A stretch of DNA of 64,000 bases from Segatella hominis (GCF_019249725.2 NZ_CP137559.1:973501-1037500), one strand, 5' to 3'; shown: positions 25,842-34,948, numbered from the stretch's first letter. Numbers and translations are program-made. Notes: generated by a model not told the origin, from the sequence alone.

Positions 25842-28126
25842 CGGCTCTCTGCTATCGACAGTTTCGCCTCCTGATTGATATCATAGCCTTCCTTCTCGAT
25901 TACGCTCCAACCTCTGCCTTGTTTTCTGCGTAATCTCCGGAATCCCATTTTTTCCATGACGTTCTGAATGTCTCCACTGGTCACGTTGTTTCGAATGGCA
26001 GGGTTGAATCCTATCTTTTCCATGATGTCGGCAGAGGTGGCAAATTTCATATTCGGATTCATCAGGTCGCCGTCTGTTGGTACCCTGAAATACTTGGCTA
26101 TGAGCTCCTCCAGGAAGCTGTTGGCAAGGAACATCCTGTTGTGCAGTCTTTGCTTCTCCATGTCCTCGTAGGTGAGCCAAGGCACCCAGTCACCTTGCTT
26201 CAGTTTGCCCTCCTTGCGCTTTCTGATGAGTTCTTTCACGATATATATAGCCTGGGCATAGATATGATCGTGATCGATGGGATATTCGAAGGGGCTCTGG
26301 ATTTTCTCCACCTCCCATACCAGGCAGCGGCGGTCTTCCTCTTCGCATATCACGTGGCGATTGTTGCTCGTGCCGCAGAGAGAGGCATGGCGCAGCAGCT
26401 GACTGGGATATTTGTCGTAGGGCACACGGATGGTTACGCTGCGCTTCGTCACACAACTCTTGAAGGAATTGAGATTCTTGCCATGTGGGGCATCAAACTC
26501 GTCGAGACAGATGAGCGCCTTGCTGGTCGTTATCTGCAGGAAATCCTTGTTCTTGTAGTCGGCGGAAGAATCGTTGGCATAGTAACTTCTGAGGCACTTG
26601 GGCAGGAGATTTTCCAGAAATTTGGTCTTGAAGATACCGCCACGACCCACGAGCACGAGCACCAGCTCGTTCACCATCTCCTTGCTGCCCCAGCCATATA
26701 CCATGCTCACAAACCATTTGCGGAAGGCATACTTGAAGTACTTCTTGGTGTGATAGTATTCGGGCGCCTCCTTCACCGTGATACGTTCGCAGAGCTGGTC
26801 GATGTAGTCGGGATCGCCTTCCTTCCATTCTGGCAATCCCATGAGATAATCCTCGATGGGGTTGAACTTTTTCGTGAAATCCGACTTGATGGCGCTTTCC
26901 AATCTTTTCTTGTTGGTGCGCAGTCCGTCCATATCCATCAGCGTATAGATGGTATTCTCCACGGTCTCGGTCACCTCCGTCCATTTGTAGTAGAAGTCGC
27001 TCTGGGTATCGTAGGCCCTGATTTCCACCATGCCGGTCACGGTGTTCAGATGCATCTCATATCGGGTGTTAAGCCACTGCATCAGCACCTTCATGCTCGG
27101 GTTGGATCCGTATTTCTCTCCCTTCGAATAGAGATGCCAGCAGCCCCAACCTTCCGTATGATTGAACACCCAGTCCACGATGCTTTTCACACCGTCATAC
27201 TGGCTTCCATATTCCGCCGTCATCCAGTTGAGCAGTTCTTCCTTCCTGGCACCGTAGTTGAAGCAGAAGGTGGCAAATCGCATGCAGAACTCGTGATGGC
27301 TGCCAGGCTCAAATCGGCAGAACCAGCCCTCAGAGAGCTTTTTCACTTGCTCTATCACGTCCTCCGTACTCGCTTGCGTCTGCTTCTTGCCGTTTGCCTT
27401 CCCTGAGGATGCGCTGCCCTGACTCTTTTTGGCGCTTCTACTGCCTTTCGATGAAGTACCGTTGGCTCTATCCGTCTCCAACTTTTTCTCCCTTTCCATC
27501 TCCGGTTTCAGCACGGTCTGGTAGAATTTCGTCACCTCCTCAGGCGAAAGGGGTAGGGGTTCCGCATCCCAGTTGAAGTAGGCTTTCTCATCGTGCGCCA
27601 GACCGCAGAGACGGGTCATGTCGAGGCACTGTCTGTCGGCATTGAGATTCAGCAGCTCATCATAGATTTTGATGGCCTTTGTGATGGCGAGGCGGTGCAG
27701 TTCAGTCTCAGTGAGCGTGCAGCCGGGGGGACGCGCATATTTCAGGAGGATTCTGAATCCCCTGCCGCTGATAGTGCGGTAACAAACCATGGTAGTAGGC
27801 TTTTTGATAGCCTTTTCCACGGCGTCTTCCAGGATGATGCTTGGCGTATGATCATAGTCGAGCATGGCCCAGTAGGTAGGTTTGCCGAAGTATTCGAGCG
27901 TTCTACCATCGGGTTTGAACTGGATAGATGGACAGATGGCAGCAGAGTTTCGCTTTTTGTTATCAGCAGCTTTTCTGTCGATATTTACCATTTGTCGGTA
28001 GTCATCCGTATGAATCTGGATGAATCTGTCTTGCATGATGAGCCATTCCAGTTCCTTCTTGCTTGACAGAGGTTTGTGGCTACTACTTCTGAGCGAAGTA
28101 AATAGCGAGGGCATGGTTTCTTCCAT
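25814..28126 (-). CDS. VapE/VirE-type primase-helicase (BT4734-like N-terminal domain)
   Basis: 770 residues. The N-terminal 200 have the BT4734/VirE_N-type primase-like core with YWAMLDYDHTPS and TISGRGFRILLKYA. A basic Ser/Lys linker lies at about 210-250. The C-terminal half is a VapE superfamily 3-like helicase with Walker A VGRGGIFKT (about residue 495), Walker B ALICLDEFD and a sensor stretch SLCGTSNNR. It would initiate or sustain replication of the element. The base composition is visibly richer in G and C than the flanking core genes, suggesting transfer. The start at 28126 (MEETMPSL) has GGAAG before it; Met5 is an alternative. Confidence 0.9.
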   Translation of the reverse strand: MEETMPSLFTSLRSSSHKPLSSKKELEWLIMQDRFIQIHTDDYRQMVNIDRKAADNKKRNSAAICPSIQFKPDGRTLEYFGKPTYWAMLDYDHTPSIILEDAVEKAIKKPTTMVCYRTISGRGFRILLKYARPPGCTLTETELHRLAITKAIKIYDELLNLNADRQCLDMTRLCGLAHDEKAYFNWDAEPLPLSPEEVTKFYQTVLKPEMEREKKLETDRANGTSSKGSRSAKKSQGSASSGKANGKKQTQASTEDVIEQVKKLSEGWFCRFEPGSHHEFCMRFATFCFNYGARKEELLNWMTAEYGSQYDGVKSIVDWVFNHTEGWGCWHLYSKGEKYGSNPSMKVLMQWLNTRYEMHLNTVTGMVEIRAYDTQSDFYYKWTEVTETVENTIYTLMDMDGLRTNKKRLESAIKSDFTKKFNPIEDYLMGLPEWKEGDPDYIDQLCERITVKEAPEYYHTKKYFKYAFRKWFVSMVYGWGSKEMVNELVLVLVGRGGIFKTKFLENLLPKCLRSYYANDSSADYKNKDFLQITTSKALICLDEFDAPHGKNLNSFKSCVTKRSVTIRVPYDKYPSQLLRHASLCGTSNNRHVICEEEDRRCLVWEVEKIQSPFEYPIDHDHIYAQAIYIVKELIRKRKEGKLKQGDWVPWLTYEDMEKQRLHNRMFLANSFLEELIAKYFRVPTDGDLMNPNMKFATSADIMEKIGFNPAIRNNVTSGDIQNVMEKMGFRRLRRKQGRGWSVIEKEGYDINQEAKLSIAESRNDSDTTVK

Positions 28127-28178
28127 TAGCTTCCAAGTTAAATTGTTATTTTGGAAATTAGTTGAGGTCTGAAGATTG

Positions 28179-28667
28179 TTACTGTTTCAGATGAATGTCT
28201 CCATTTTGAATCAGGATGTTGATATTTTCGACGAAGTGTGTACTTTGAATGAACTTATCGGTCATTTTGAAAGCGTTTATTTTTTCTTCACGTTCTTCAA
28301 TCGTTTGATTGATCTCCAGGGCCATATAGTCGGCATAAAAATCACTCTCTCTATGTCCTCTTTCATGCATATTTACTTGCTCTTGAAGGTCCTTTTCACG
28401 GAGGATAGCGCTAATCGTTACTTTCATTTCTATCAGCTTGATCACAGAGATAACTCCTGTTTCAAATCTCTTAATTAATTTTTTGTCGAAATGACCAATT
28501 TCCTGCAGTTTTTTCCCGGTGATATCATATTTCTGTATTTGCTGGATGAAGAAAACTTGTTGGGTTCTTATCCAGTTAGCAGCGGTCTCCAAAGCCTTCA
28601 GTTTTTCTTCAGAATAAACTGGGGTCATTTTTTTTGTTTCTCCCTTTTGTTTCCTTGGTTTCTCCAT
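28179..28667 (-). CDS. Unknown protein, first gene of the primase module
   Basis: 162 residues from the ATG at 28667 (MEKPRKQKGE). It is mostly helical and charged (KALETAANWIRTQQVFFIQQ, KKLIKRFETGVISVIKLIE), without signal or membrane helices. An in-frame TTG at 28697 lies inside the probable promoter and is rejected. I do not recognise the family; similar small helical genes precede VapE in island modules. It probably shares a message with the primase 52 bases downstream. Confidence 0.65.
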   Translation of the reverse strand: MEKPRKQKGETKKMTPVYSEEKLKALETAANWIRTQQVFFIQQIQKYDITGKKLQEIGHFDKKLIKRFETGVISVIKLIEMKVTISAILREKDLQEQVNMHERGHRESDFYADYMALEINQTIEEREEKINAFKMTDKFIQSTHFVENINILIQNGDIHLKQ

Positions 28668-28873
28668 TTTCTTGCAATTATTAATATTATGCTGCAAAGT
28701 TCATCAAAAAATGCCAGATAGGGTGGGGGGTTATATAGAACCCCCAAGGTGCGAAAATAATATCCGAATATTTTGAATCTTTAACAGTTGGGGCTTTCCT
28801 GTGTATTTAAAATCTCCAGCCAAACCATCCTTTCGATAAAAGGAAAATAAAACTTTACAAATGAATGCCAAAG

Positions 28874-29120
28874 GTGTCGGTGACACTTACTTTTCATTTT
28901 TTTTTATGCATTGGATCCACTACCCTCCAATTTGGATGTCTCCCTCTGATTATCAATCTTTTATCTATTTTCGCGCGGTAAGTCATAAAAAAAAGAGTAT
29001 ATAAAAGTGTCACCTGTCACCGTTTTCTGCTGCGCCCTTTATTGGAGCCAGTTTGTTGGGTGACGCTGGTGACACGAGTTTTCAGTTTTTTTGTGGAGGG
29101 GTCTGTCACCCCTGTCACCC
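28874..29120. promoter_or_regulatory. Four paired GGTGACA / TGTCACC sites
   Basis: GTGTC...GACAC inverted at 28874-28886; direct GTGTCACC-TGTCACCG at 29007-29022; direct GGTGACGCTGGTGACACG at 29059-29076; direct TGTCACCCCTGTCACCC at 29104-29120. Spacing inside pairs is 7 or 10 bp. They look like binding sites for a dimeric or multimeric regulator or initiator of the element. Confidence 0.6.
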
Positions 29121-29190
29121 ATCGGTATTGCGAAAAAAATGGAAAAATTGGGCAATTTTATTGAGGTTAGAACTAAAAACTGTTGAAATG

Positions 29191-29222
29191 TTTGGCGTAT
29201 TCAAATTAAATTCGTATTTTTG
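29191..29222 (+). promoter_or_regulatory. Consensus promoter without an evident gene
   Basis: TTTG at 29191-29194, 20-bp spacer, TATTTTTG at 29215-29222. The next real gene is 227 bases away and has its own promoter, so this may drive a leader or small RNA. Confidence 0.5.
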
Positions 29223-29369
29223 CAATGGTATAAAATATAGGCTTATGGTACATGTAAATGAAACGATTGTAATGTTCCTTTATGTTCTATCGAAACATCA
29301 ATCAAATACGAGACCTTTAGCCTTATTTCCTCCAATATTCTCCATCATATTGATTTTTTTTCCTTCAGA

Positions 29370-29401
29370 TTTGCATTTTTCAAAAAATAATCGTACTTTT
29401 G
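29370..29401 (+). promoter_or_regulatory. Promoter of the Rpn nuclease gene
   Basis: TTTG at 29370-29373, 20-bp spacer, TACTTTTG at 29394-29401, 48 bases before the ATG. Confidence 0.75.
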
Positions 29402-29449
29402 CCCTCGAAGACGCAATAGTGCGTTAACAACATACATCATACAAATATT

Positions 29450-30316
29450 ATGGCGAAATACATTAACCCATTTACCGACTGGGGCTTTAAGCGATTGTTC
29501 GGTCAGGAGTTCAGCAAGGATTTGCTGATAAGTTTCTTAAACGATTTGTTCGAGGGGGAATTTCAAGTCAGGGATGTCTCCTTCAAGGACAAAGAGCAGT
29601 TGGCTGATTCCAAGGATTTGCGAGGCTGTATATATGATGTCTATTGCGAGACAGATGAGGGCAAGCATTTCATTGTGGAGATGCAGAACAACTGGACGGT
29701 TAATTTCGTGAATCGCACGTTGTGTTATGCCAGCAAGGCTATTACCAATCAGCGTGAGAAAGAAAAGTCCAAGGACAAGCCTTCATTTTATGAGCTGGTT
29801 CCTGTCTATGTGATCAGTTTTATGAATTTCTCTCCTCATGTCGGAGAAGAGATCAGTCAGTTTAAATCTGATGTGATGCTGAGGGAGAAAAATAGCGAAG
29901 AGCCTTTCACAGACAAGCTTCGCTTCATCTATTTGAATCTTCCGTATTTCACAAAGAAGGCGGAGGAATGTGTAACAGATTTTGAAAAGTGGATTTACGT
30001 ATTGAAGCATATGACAACATTAGAAAGAATTCCATTTGAGACGCAGAAGAAGATCTTCAAGCGTTTGGCAGAAGTGGCTGACAGCCGCTGCCTGAGCAAG
30101 GAGGAAATGGAAAAATATGAAGAGAGCCAGCGCCAGGTTGATAATTACAACCTGGGAATGTATAGTGCCTGGCTGGAAGGAAATGAGAAGGGGATTGAAC
30201 AAGGTGAACTTGCTAAAAGTTTTGATGTTGCAAAGAATCTCCTTGCATTAGGTATGCCAGTAAGTCAAATCATGCAAGTTACAGGTTTGACAAAAGAGCA
30301 AATAAGCAGTTTGTAG
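29450..30316 (+). CDS. Rpn family PD-(D/E)XK nuclease/putative transposase
   Basis: 288 residues. The start MAKYINPFTDWGFKRLFGQE and the motif set DVYCETDEGKHFIVEMQN (D...ExQ nuclease site) and FVNRTLCYASKAI identify the recombination-promoting nuclease family, formerly annotated as transposase. The C-terminus (about 225-288) is the usual helical end with EKGIEQGELAKSFDVAKNLL. E. coli Rpn proteins cut DNA and promote RecA-independent recombination; their cellular role may be phage defence. It appears complete. Confidence 0.9.
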   Translation: MAKYINPFTDWGFKRLFGQEFSKDLLISFLNDLFEGEFQVRDVSFKDKEQLADSKDLRGCIYDVYCETDEGKHFIVEMQNNWTVNFVNRTLCYASKAITNQREKEKSKDKPSFYELVPVYVISFMNFSPHVGEEISQFKSDVMLREKNSEEPFTDKLRFIYLNLPYFTKKAEECVTDFEKWIYVLKHMTTLERIPFETQKKIFKRLAEVADSRCLSKEEMEKYEESQRQVDNYNLGMYSAWLEGNEKGIEQGELAKSFDVAKNLLALGMPVSQIMQVTGLTKEQISSL

Positions 30317-30332
30317 GCTAAATAATAATGAT

Positions 30333-30713
30333 TTGGAGATTGTAAAGCTCAAATTCTATTGGAGTTTGGGCGAGGACATTTGTGAGAAGCAGAAGCAATA
30401 TAAATGGGATGCAAACTTCATGAAAAGATTGAGCCTTGATTTGCGTGCGGAATTTCCTCAGAGTGAAGGTTTTTCCAGGACCAATTTGTATGACATCAAA
30501 AGATGTTTCGCATTCTATTCAAGCCAAATTGAATTTGTCCACCAGACTGGTGGACAATTACAGGAAGTGGATGATGCCAATTTGCTTATATGCGAAGGAG
30601 ACATTCCGAGTATTGGTATTCTTCTTTGCAAGGACAAAGATTCGTCAGTAGTAGAATGGTCTCTGCGTGGCATCACTACTCCTTTGGGTGTCTATGGGAA
30701 GTATGGCTATTAA
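30333..30713 (+). pseudogene. Internally deleted DUF1016 (YhcG-type PD-(D/E)XK) gene
   Basis: The frame has the DUF1016 N-terminal domain (LKFYWSLGEDICEKQKQYKW, then FPQSEGFSRTNLYDIKRCF) joined directly to the extreme C-terminus (PSIGILLCKDKDSSVVEWSL). Full proteins have about 340 residues; the whole central nuclease is missing here. No ATG start in frame is seen; the frame opens with TTG at 30333, overlapping nothing. It is an old remnant. Confidence 0.8.
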
Positions 30714-30774
30714 AATTTGAAATAAGCTCTACTTTCATTTGAATATATAATATTTCGTAAAAAACTTATTGTTT

Positions 30775-30806
30775 TTTGCACATATTAATAATATGTATTA
30801 ATTTTG
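30775..30806 (+). promoter_or_regulatory. Promoter of the Panacea toxin-antitoxin operon with internal operator
   Basis: TTTG at 30775-30778, 20-bp spacer, TAATTTTG at 30799-30806. The perfect inverted repeat ACATATT-AAT-AATATGT (30780-30796) fills the spacer, placing a dimer site where it would block polymerase. Confidence 0.75.
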
Positions 30807-30828
30807 CAACCAATAAAAAACTATTGAG

Positions 30829-31377
30829 ATGACAAACTTCGATAAACAGAAACTGACAGAGATTGTATTATATATCTTGAATAAAACAAAAGGGTTAGAC
30901 TACTACCATGTATTCAAGGTTATATATTTTGCTAATATTTCATATTTAGCAAAATATGGCTTTCCCATGGTTTCTGACGAATTCTGTGCATTGCCAGATG
31001 GACCTGTACCTTCTGTCCTTTATAATTGTATAAAAGGCGATCCTCAGTGTGATAAAGAATTGCAAGCAATGATAGACAATTGCGTTTCTAAAGGAACTGA
31101 TGACGCTTATTATATGCTTGAAGCCAAGCGACAGGCAGACGATGAATACCTGTCAAAAGCTGATATTGAAGCTTTGGATAAGTCTATCTTCGAGAATGTA
31201 AATCTTCCATACGGTGAGTTACGTGCAAAATCACATGGCGAAGAATGGAAGCGTGCTTATGCCCAACAAGGGCGTAAAGTCATGGATATTATTGGTATGG
31301 CAAAAGATGGTATGGCATCCGATGATATGATAGAATATATTAAGGATAATCTGTTGGTGGAGGCTGCATTGTCATGA
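30829..31377 (+). CDS. Panacea-domain antitoxin (PanA, DUF4065-related)
   Basis: 182 residues. The Panacea domain covers the first two thirds: KLTEIVLYILNKTKGLDYYH, VIYFANISYLAKYG, FCALPDGPVPSVLY, then DKSIFENVNLPYGELRAKSH and WKRAYAQ. Panacea antitoxins neutralise many unrelated toxins by binding them. The stop overlaps the next start by 4 bases (ATGA), the tight coupling of a toxin-antitoxin pair with antitoxin first. Autoregulation is suggested by the palindrome in its promoter. Confidence 0.88.
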   Translation: MTNFDKQKLTEIVLYILNKTKGLDYYHVFKVIYFANISYLAKYGFPMVSDEFCALPDGPVPSVLYNCIKGDPQCDKELQAMIDNCVSKGTDDAYYMLEAKRQADDEYLSKADIEALDKSIFENVNLPYGELRAKSHGEEWKRAYAQQGRKVMDIIGMAKDGMASDDMIEYIKDNLLVEAALS

Positions 31378-31829
31378 CGAAACTCGGAGAATTATTGGGA
31401 ACTATGGCTGACAAGTTAGCCCAAGATAGTCTTAACATCGGTGATGTTCACTTCCTCAATCTTGATTCAAATAATGGTATTACTCCCAAAGCAGGAGATA
31501 CTTCCCGCAATAAATTCTTCATCATCCTTGGTTTTGATAATGAAGGTAATGTTATTGGTGGTTTAGTAATAAACTCAAACATCAATTATAATTTGCCAAC
31601 GTCAGTTACAGACTATCAGCTACCTGTAACAGTTGAACAATTTTCATTTTTGGAGCACAACTCGTTTATCAACTGCTCAAAGATTATTGTGGCCAAGAGA
31701 AGTAAATTCAATAAAAATACTTATCGTGGGGCTATCTCCGATACAGAAATGATGGAACTGATTATCAATACCGTAAAAGAGAGTCCAACCATAAGCAAAA
31801 AGCAACTAAGAGAGTTTGGTATTATATAA
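31374..31829 (+). CDS. Probable toxin partner of the Panacea antitoxin
   Basis: 151 residues, soluble. The first half, DVHFLNLDSNNG then SRNKFFIILGFDNEGNVIGG, has the strand pattern of PemK/MazF-like toxins (early acidic-hydrophobic strand, R..FFIIL), followed by FLEHNSFINCSKIIVAKRSK. The C-terminal tail TISKKQLREFGII is helical. Identity as a PemK-like ribonuclease is a guess; toxin status is inferred from position only. Confidence 0.7.
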   Translation: MTKLGELLGTMADKLAQDSLNIGDVHFLNLDSNNGITPKAGDTSRNKFFIILGFDNEGNVIGGLVINSNINYNLPTSVTDYQLPVTVEQFSFLEHNSFINCSKIIVAKRSKFNKNTYRGAISDTEMMELIINTVKESPTISKKQLREFGII

Positions 31830-31953
31830 GATACTGGCTTCGCCTGATGCTTTATATGAACATCTGGCGAAGTAAATATTGCTTTTGTTTTGACAAATGA
31901 ATAGCATAAGCTTCTTGTACTTTTGCCAGTAAAATTTAAATCAATAGTATTTT

Positions 31954-32781
31954 ATGATGTCATTCCTTACTCGCATATATCCATTCAAGCAGAGCAGACA
32001 CTGGATGAGAGATGGATTTTTCTATGGTCTTGTCATTTGGGCTATATTATATTTTCTGCAGCCTTTCGGGTTCTGTCTGTATCTGGGCAATAAATGTCTT
32101 GCTGCTGCCTTGTTTGGCATGGTCACTTTCGTGTGCTATGCTCTTTATTTAGCTTTGGTATTGAAGCGTTTTCACCGAACTGTCAATCCCTGGCGCATCT
32201 GGCATGAAGGAATGGCAGTACTCGGGCTCATTGTCATGATTGCTTTTTGTAATTTTCTTTTATCCTCATTTCTCTTTCATTATACAATCACTATCAGGCT
32301 TTTTCTGTTGTTTTTGAACTGGACGATTATTGTCGGTGTGTTTCTGACTTTGCTGTCAGTCGGAATACAATACAACGGATATTTAAGAGACAGAATGGAA
32401 GATTTGTTGCACAAAACGACTCAGGAACAAAAGGAGGTGATTATTACAATCCACGATACGAGCAGCAGGGGAAATGATCTTGCGATGCCTATCAATGATC
32501 TGCTTTATATCGAAGCGCAGAAAAACAATATCTCGGTCTGTTTTGTAAAGGAGAATCATGTCGTTTCTGTTGATGTTCATAATACGCTGACACGTACTCT
32601 GGAAGAACTGAAGGGATATGATAATATCTTCCAATGTCACCGCTCTTTTGCCGTCAATGTGAACAATATATCTTCGGCTAAAGGTAATTCTAACGGGTAT
32701 CAGTTGAAACTGGATAAATGTGCTGATATCATCCCAGTTTCGCGGTCATTTGTGCCTCAGTTTAAGACATATCTTACTTAG
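31954..32781 (+). CDS. LytTR-family transcription regulator with four membrane helices
   Basis: 275 residues. Four hydrophobic helices lie within about residues 20-150; the C-terminal LytTR DNA-binding domain starts about 170 with NDLLYIEAQKNNISVCF and has FQCHRSFAVNVNNISS and IIPVSRSF, the family signature. It lacks a receiver domain, so it probably senses through its membrane part. It lies just upstream of a TonB-dependent receptor gene that has LytTR-like sites before its promoter. Confidence 0.9.
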   Translation: MMSFLTRIYPFKQSRHWMRDGFFYGLVIWAILYFLQPFGFCLYLGNKCLAAALFGMVTFVCYALYLALVLKRFHRTVNPWRIWHEGMAVLGLIVMIAFCNFLLSSFLFHYTITIRLFLLFLNWTIIVGVFLTLLSVGIQYNGYLRDRMEDLLHKTTQEQKEVIITIHDTSSRGNDLAMPINDLLYIEAQKNNISVCFVKENHVVSVDVHNTLTRTLEELKGYDNIFQCHRSFAVNVNNISSAKGNSNGYQLKLDKCADIIPVSRSFVPQFKTYLT

Positions 32782-32830
32782 TTATTCGTCCTTTTTGTTA
32801 GTTGTTCGTCATCATAAGTTGTTGTCTGTC
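32780..32830 (+). promoter_or_regulatory. Phased direct repeats, candidate LytTR-binding sites
   Basis: AGTTATTCGTC at 32780, AGTTGTTCGTC at 32800 and the weaker GTTGTCTGTC at 32821 are 20 bp apart. LytTR proteins bind two roughly 9-bp direct repeats about two helical turns apart, often with an AGTT core. Confidence 0.6.
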
Positions 32831-32857
32831 ATAGGTTTTAGCTGTATATCCTGAGAA

Positions 32858-32889
32858 TTTGGTTAGTTCCGTTTTGTGCTGTATCTTTG
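32858..32889 (+). promoter_or_regulatory. Promoter of the second TonB receptor gene
   Basis: TTTG at 32858-32861, 20-bp spacer, TATCTTTG at 32882-32889. It sits only 4 bases before the ATG at 32894. Confidence 0.7.
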
Positions 32890-32893
32890 CAGC

Positions 32894-34948
32894 ATGAAAC
32901 AACGAATGATACATATCGCATTACTGCTATTTATGGTAGTTGATTTGACTGCTCAGACTCTGATTTCAGGAATGGTCATGAGTGGTCTGGAACCTCTTGC
33001 TGGTGCCAACGTTTTTATCGCTGGTACTATTGATGGATGCCTGACGGATTCTCTTGGAAGATTCTCTTTTTACACTTCCAAGACAGGAGAAATAACCCTG
33101 AAGGCAACCATGATAGGCTTTGAGGAATACACACAGGATTCTGATGTCAGCAAACTGAAGCATCTCACCATTTCAATGAAAGAAAAGGCTGCAACAATCC
33201 AAGAAGTTGTAGTATCTGCCAGCACTTACAGTTTTGGAAAAAGTGATCATTTCAAGACGATGGATGCGCTGGACGTGGTGATGGCAGGTAATTCATGTGG
33301 AGACATTGTGGCAGCTTTGCAGTCATTGCCAGGAACGCAAAAGGTGGGTGAGGATGGCAAACTCTATGTGAGGGGTGGTGAAAGCGAAGAATGTCAGACT
33401 TTTATCAATGGAATGCACGTACTTGTTCCCTATAGTACCAATGCCGAAAATACAGCAGTGCGAGGCCGTTTTTCTCCTTTTCTGTTCAAGGGAATTTGCT
33501 TTTCTCTTGGAGGTTATGGCGGAGAATATGGGCAGGCTCTTTCATCTGTTCTTCCGATGGAGACTACTGATGTGGCTACGAGCGACAAATATGGAGCCAG
33601 TGCATCACTGGTGGACTGGAATATCGGTGGAACTAAAGTGTTTGATACCAGCAGTCTGTCATTTAATGCGGCAATGACAAGCATGGGTATCTACAACCAG
33701 TTGTTTTCTGAAAGATTCGATTTCTACAAGCCATACCGGAAATTATCTGGTGAGGCCCAATATAAGATGGAGTTCAAGAATGCTGGAATTTTGAAGACAT
33801 ACGTTGGCTATGATTTTACTTCTGTAGGGCAACGTATTGATGATAGAAACCTGTTGCTGAAGGAGAACAATGTTTATACAAATGCTACCTATAAGGCAGC
33901 GATAGGGGCTGGTTATACCTTCTTTTGTGGTATGGCAAATTCATCTGTTTTCAATGATATAAAAGATGCCAAGGTTGCTGGTGACTGTTTTTATAATTTC
34001 AGAAATGAGATACATCTGAAGGCAGAAATGCGCAAGGTTTGTTCAGATGTACTGAAATTGTCGGTTGGTGTGGAGGATTATCAGCGAAACAGTTTATTGG
34101 AGTATGATTCCTATTGCTACACCCTGGATTATAACATTCTGGCTGCCCATGCTGATGCCCAGTGGAGGATGCTGCCCGGTGTGTTTCTGAATCTTTCAGC
34201 AAGGACTGAATATATGTCGCATGCGCAGTGGCTGTTCATGCCAAGAGCTACACTCTCTTATGTTCCCAACAAGATTTTCCAGATTTCGCTTGTTGCGGGA
34301 CGGTATAGTCAGACTGCAAGTGATGATGATCTCGCCACCAGCAACTATTCTCTTGGGCAGTGTACTGCTGATCATGCTATCATCTCCATGCAATATAAAT
34401 CGGCGGGTACACTTGTAAGGATAGAACCCTATTGGAAGAAATATCATCGGTTGCCTTTATGGGATAAGGGTGTTTATCTTCCGAAAGGATATGGGACGAG
34501 TAAGGGGTTTGATCTCTTTGTGGATGACCATTCTCTTTGCAGGCGTCTTTCCACCACCTTATCTTATTCATACAATGACTCCAGACGTTTCTATCTGGAT
34601 TATACGGAAGAACGAACACCTGCTTTTGCTTCCAGACATAATCTGAGACTGACAGCGAAATATTCGTTCGGAAAAGCTATTCTGAGTTTGGCTGAATCTT
34701 ATGCCAGCGGTCGTCTCTTTCTGCAAGGTAAGACTCCGCCGTATCACAGTGTAGATGTAAATCTGACTTATTTGCTGAGTCCCAAGGTGATTGTTTATTC
34801 TTCGCTGAATAACATCCTTGGTCGCACGAATGTTTTCGGATATGATGCCAAGGGTCGCCCGATTGTTTCATCCCGCGATAGATTCTTTTATATAGGTATA
34901 TTTGTTTCACTTAAAAATAACAAAGCTTATGACATTTCAAATTTTTAA
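32894..34948 (+). CDS. TonB-dependent receptor with carboxypeptidase-like N-terminal domain
   Basis: 684 residues from the ATG at 32894. Signal peptide about 1-20 (ends LTAQ), a carboxypeptidase-regulatory-like beta domain about 22-105 (SGMVMSGLEPLAGANVFIAG), plug domain about 110-230 with LQSLPGTQKVGEDGKLYVRG, then the barrel. It has no SusD partner. The upstream LytTR gene and direct repeats suggest regulation by that protein. The next gene overlaps its end by 20 bases. Met5 (32906) is an alternative start because the promoter is so close. Confidence 0.9.
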   Translation: MKQRMIHIALLLFMVVDLTAQTLISGMVMSGLEPLAGANVFIAGTIDGCLTDSLGRFSFYTSKTGEITLKATMIGFEEYTQDSDVSKLKHLTISMKEKAATIQEVVVSASTYSFGKSDHFKTMDALDVVMAGNSCGDIVAALQSLPGTQKVGEDGKLYVRGGESEECQTFINGMHVLVPYSTNAENTAVRGRFSPFLFKGICFSLGGYGGEYGQALSSVLPMETTDVATSDKYGASASLVDWNIGGTKVFDTSSLSFNAAMTSMGIYNQLFSERFDFYKPYRKLSGEAQYKMEFKNAGILKTYVGYDFTSVGQRIDDRNLLLKENNVYTNATYKAAIGAGYTFFCGMANSSVFNDIKDAKVAGDCFYNFRNEIHLKAEMRKVCSDVLKLSVGVEDYQRNSLLEYDSYCYTLDYNILAAHADAQWRMLPGVFLNLSARTEYMSHAQWLFMPRATLSYVPNKIFQISLVAGRYSQTASDDDLATSNYSLGQCTADHAIISMQYKSAGTLVRIEPYWKKYHRLPLWDKGVYLPKGYGTSKGFDLFVDDHSLCRRLSTTLSYSYNDSRRFYLDYTEERTPAFASRHNLRLTAKYSFGKAILSLAESYASGRLFLQGKTPPYHSVDVNLTYLLSPKVIVYSSLNNILGRTNVFGYDAKGRPIVSSRDRFFYIGIFVSLKNNKAYDISNF

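Larger units (their letters stand above)
28698..29449. other. 752-bp regulatory/intergenic region between divergent island units
   Basis: No coding region is supported. It holds a 7-bp hairpin GGGGGTT / AACCCCC (28726-28745) upstream of the minus-strand module, four paired GTGTCACC/GGTGACA sites (28874-29120), and two consensus plus-strand promoters (29191 and 29370). Confidence 0.6.

Noticed and set aside
26141..27406. 421-codon open frame on the plus strand
   Set aside because: It is antisense to the VapE-type primase gene, which has clear domains; the open frame follows from its composition.
29053..29427. 124-codon plus-strand frame before the Rpn gene
   Set aside because: It spans the paired GGTGACA sites and two promoters, has no recognisable domain and begins at a non-ATG codon.
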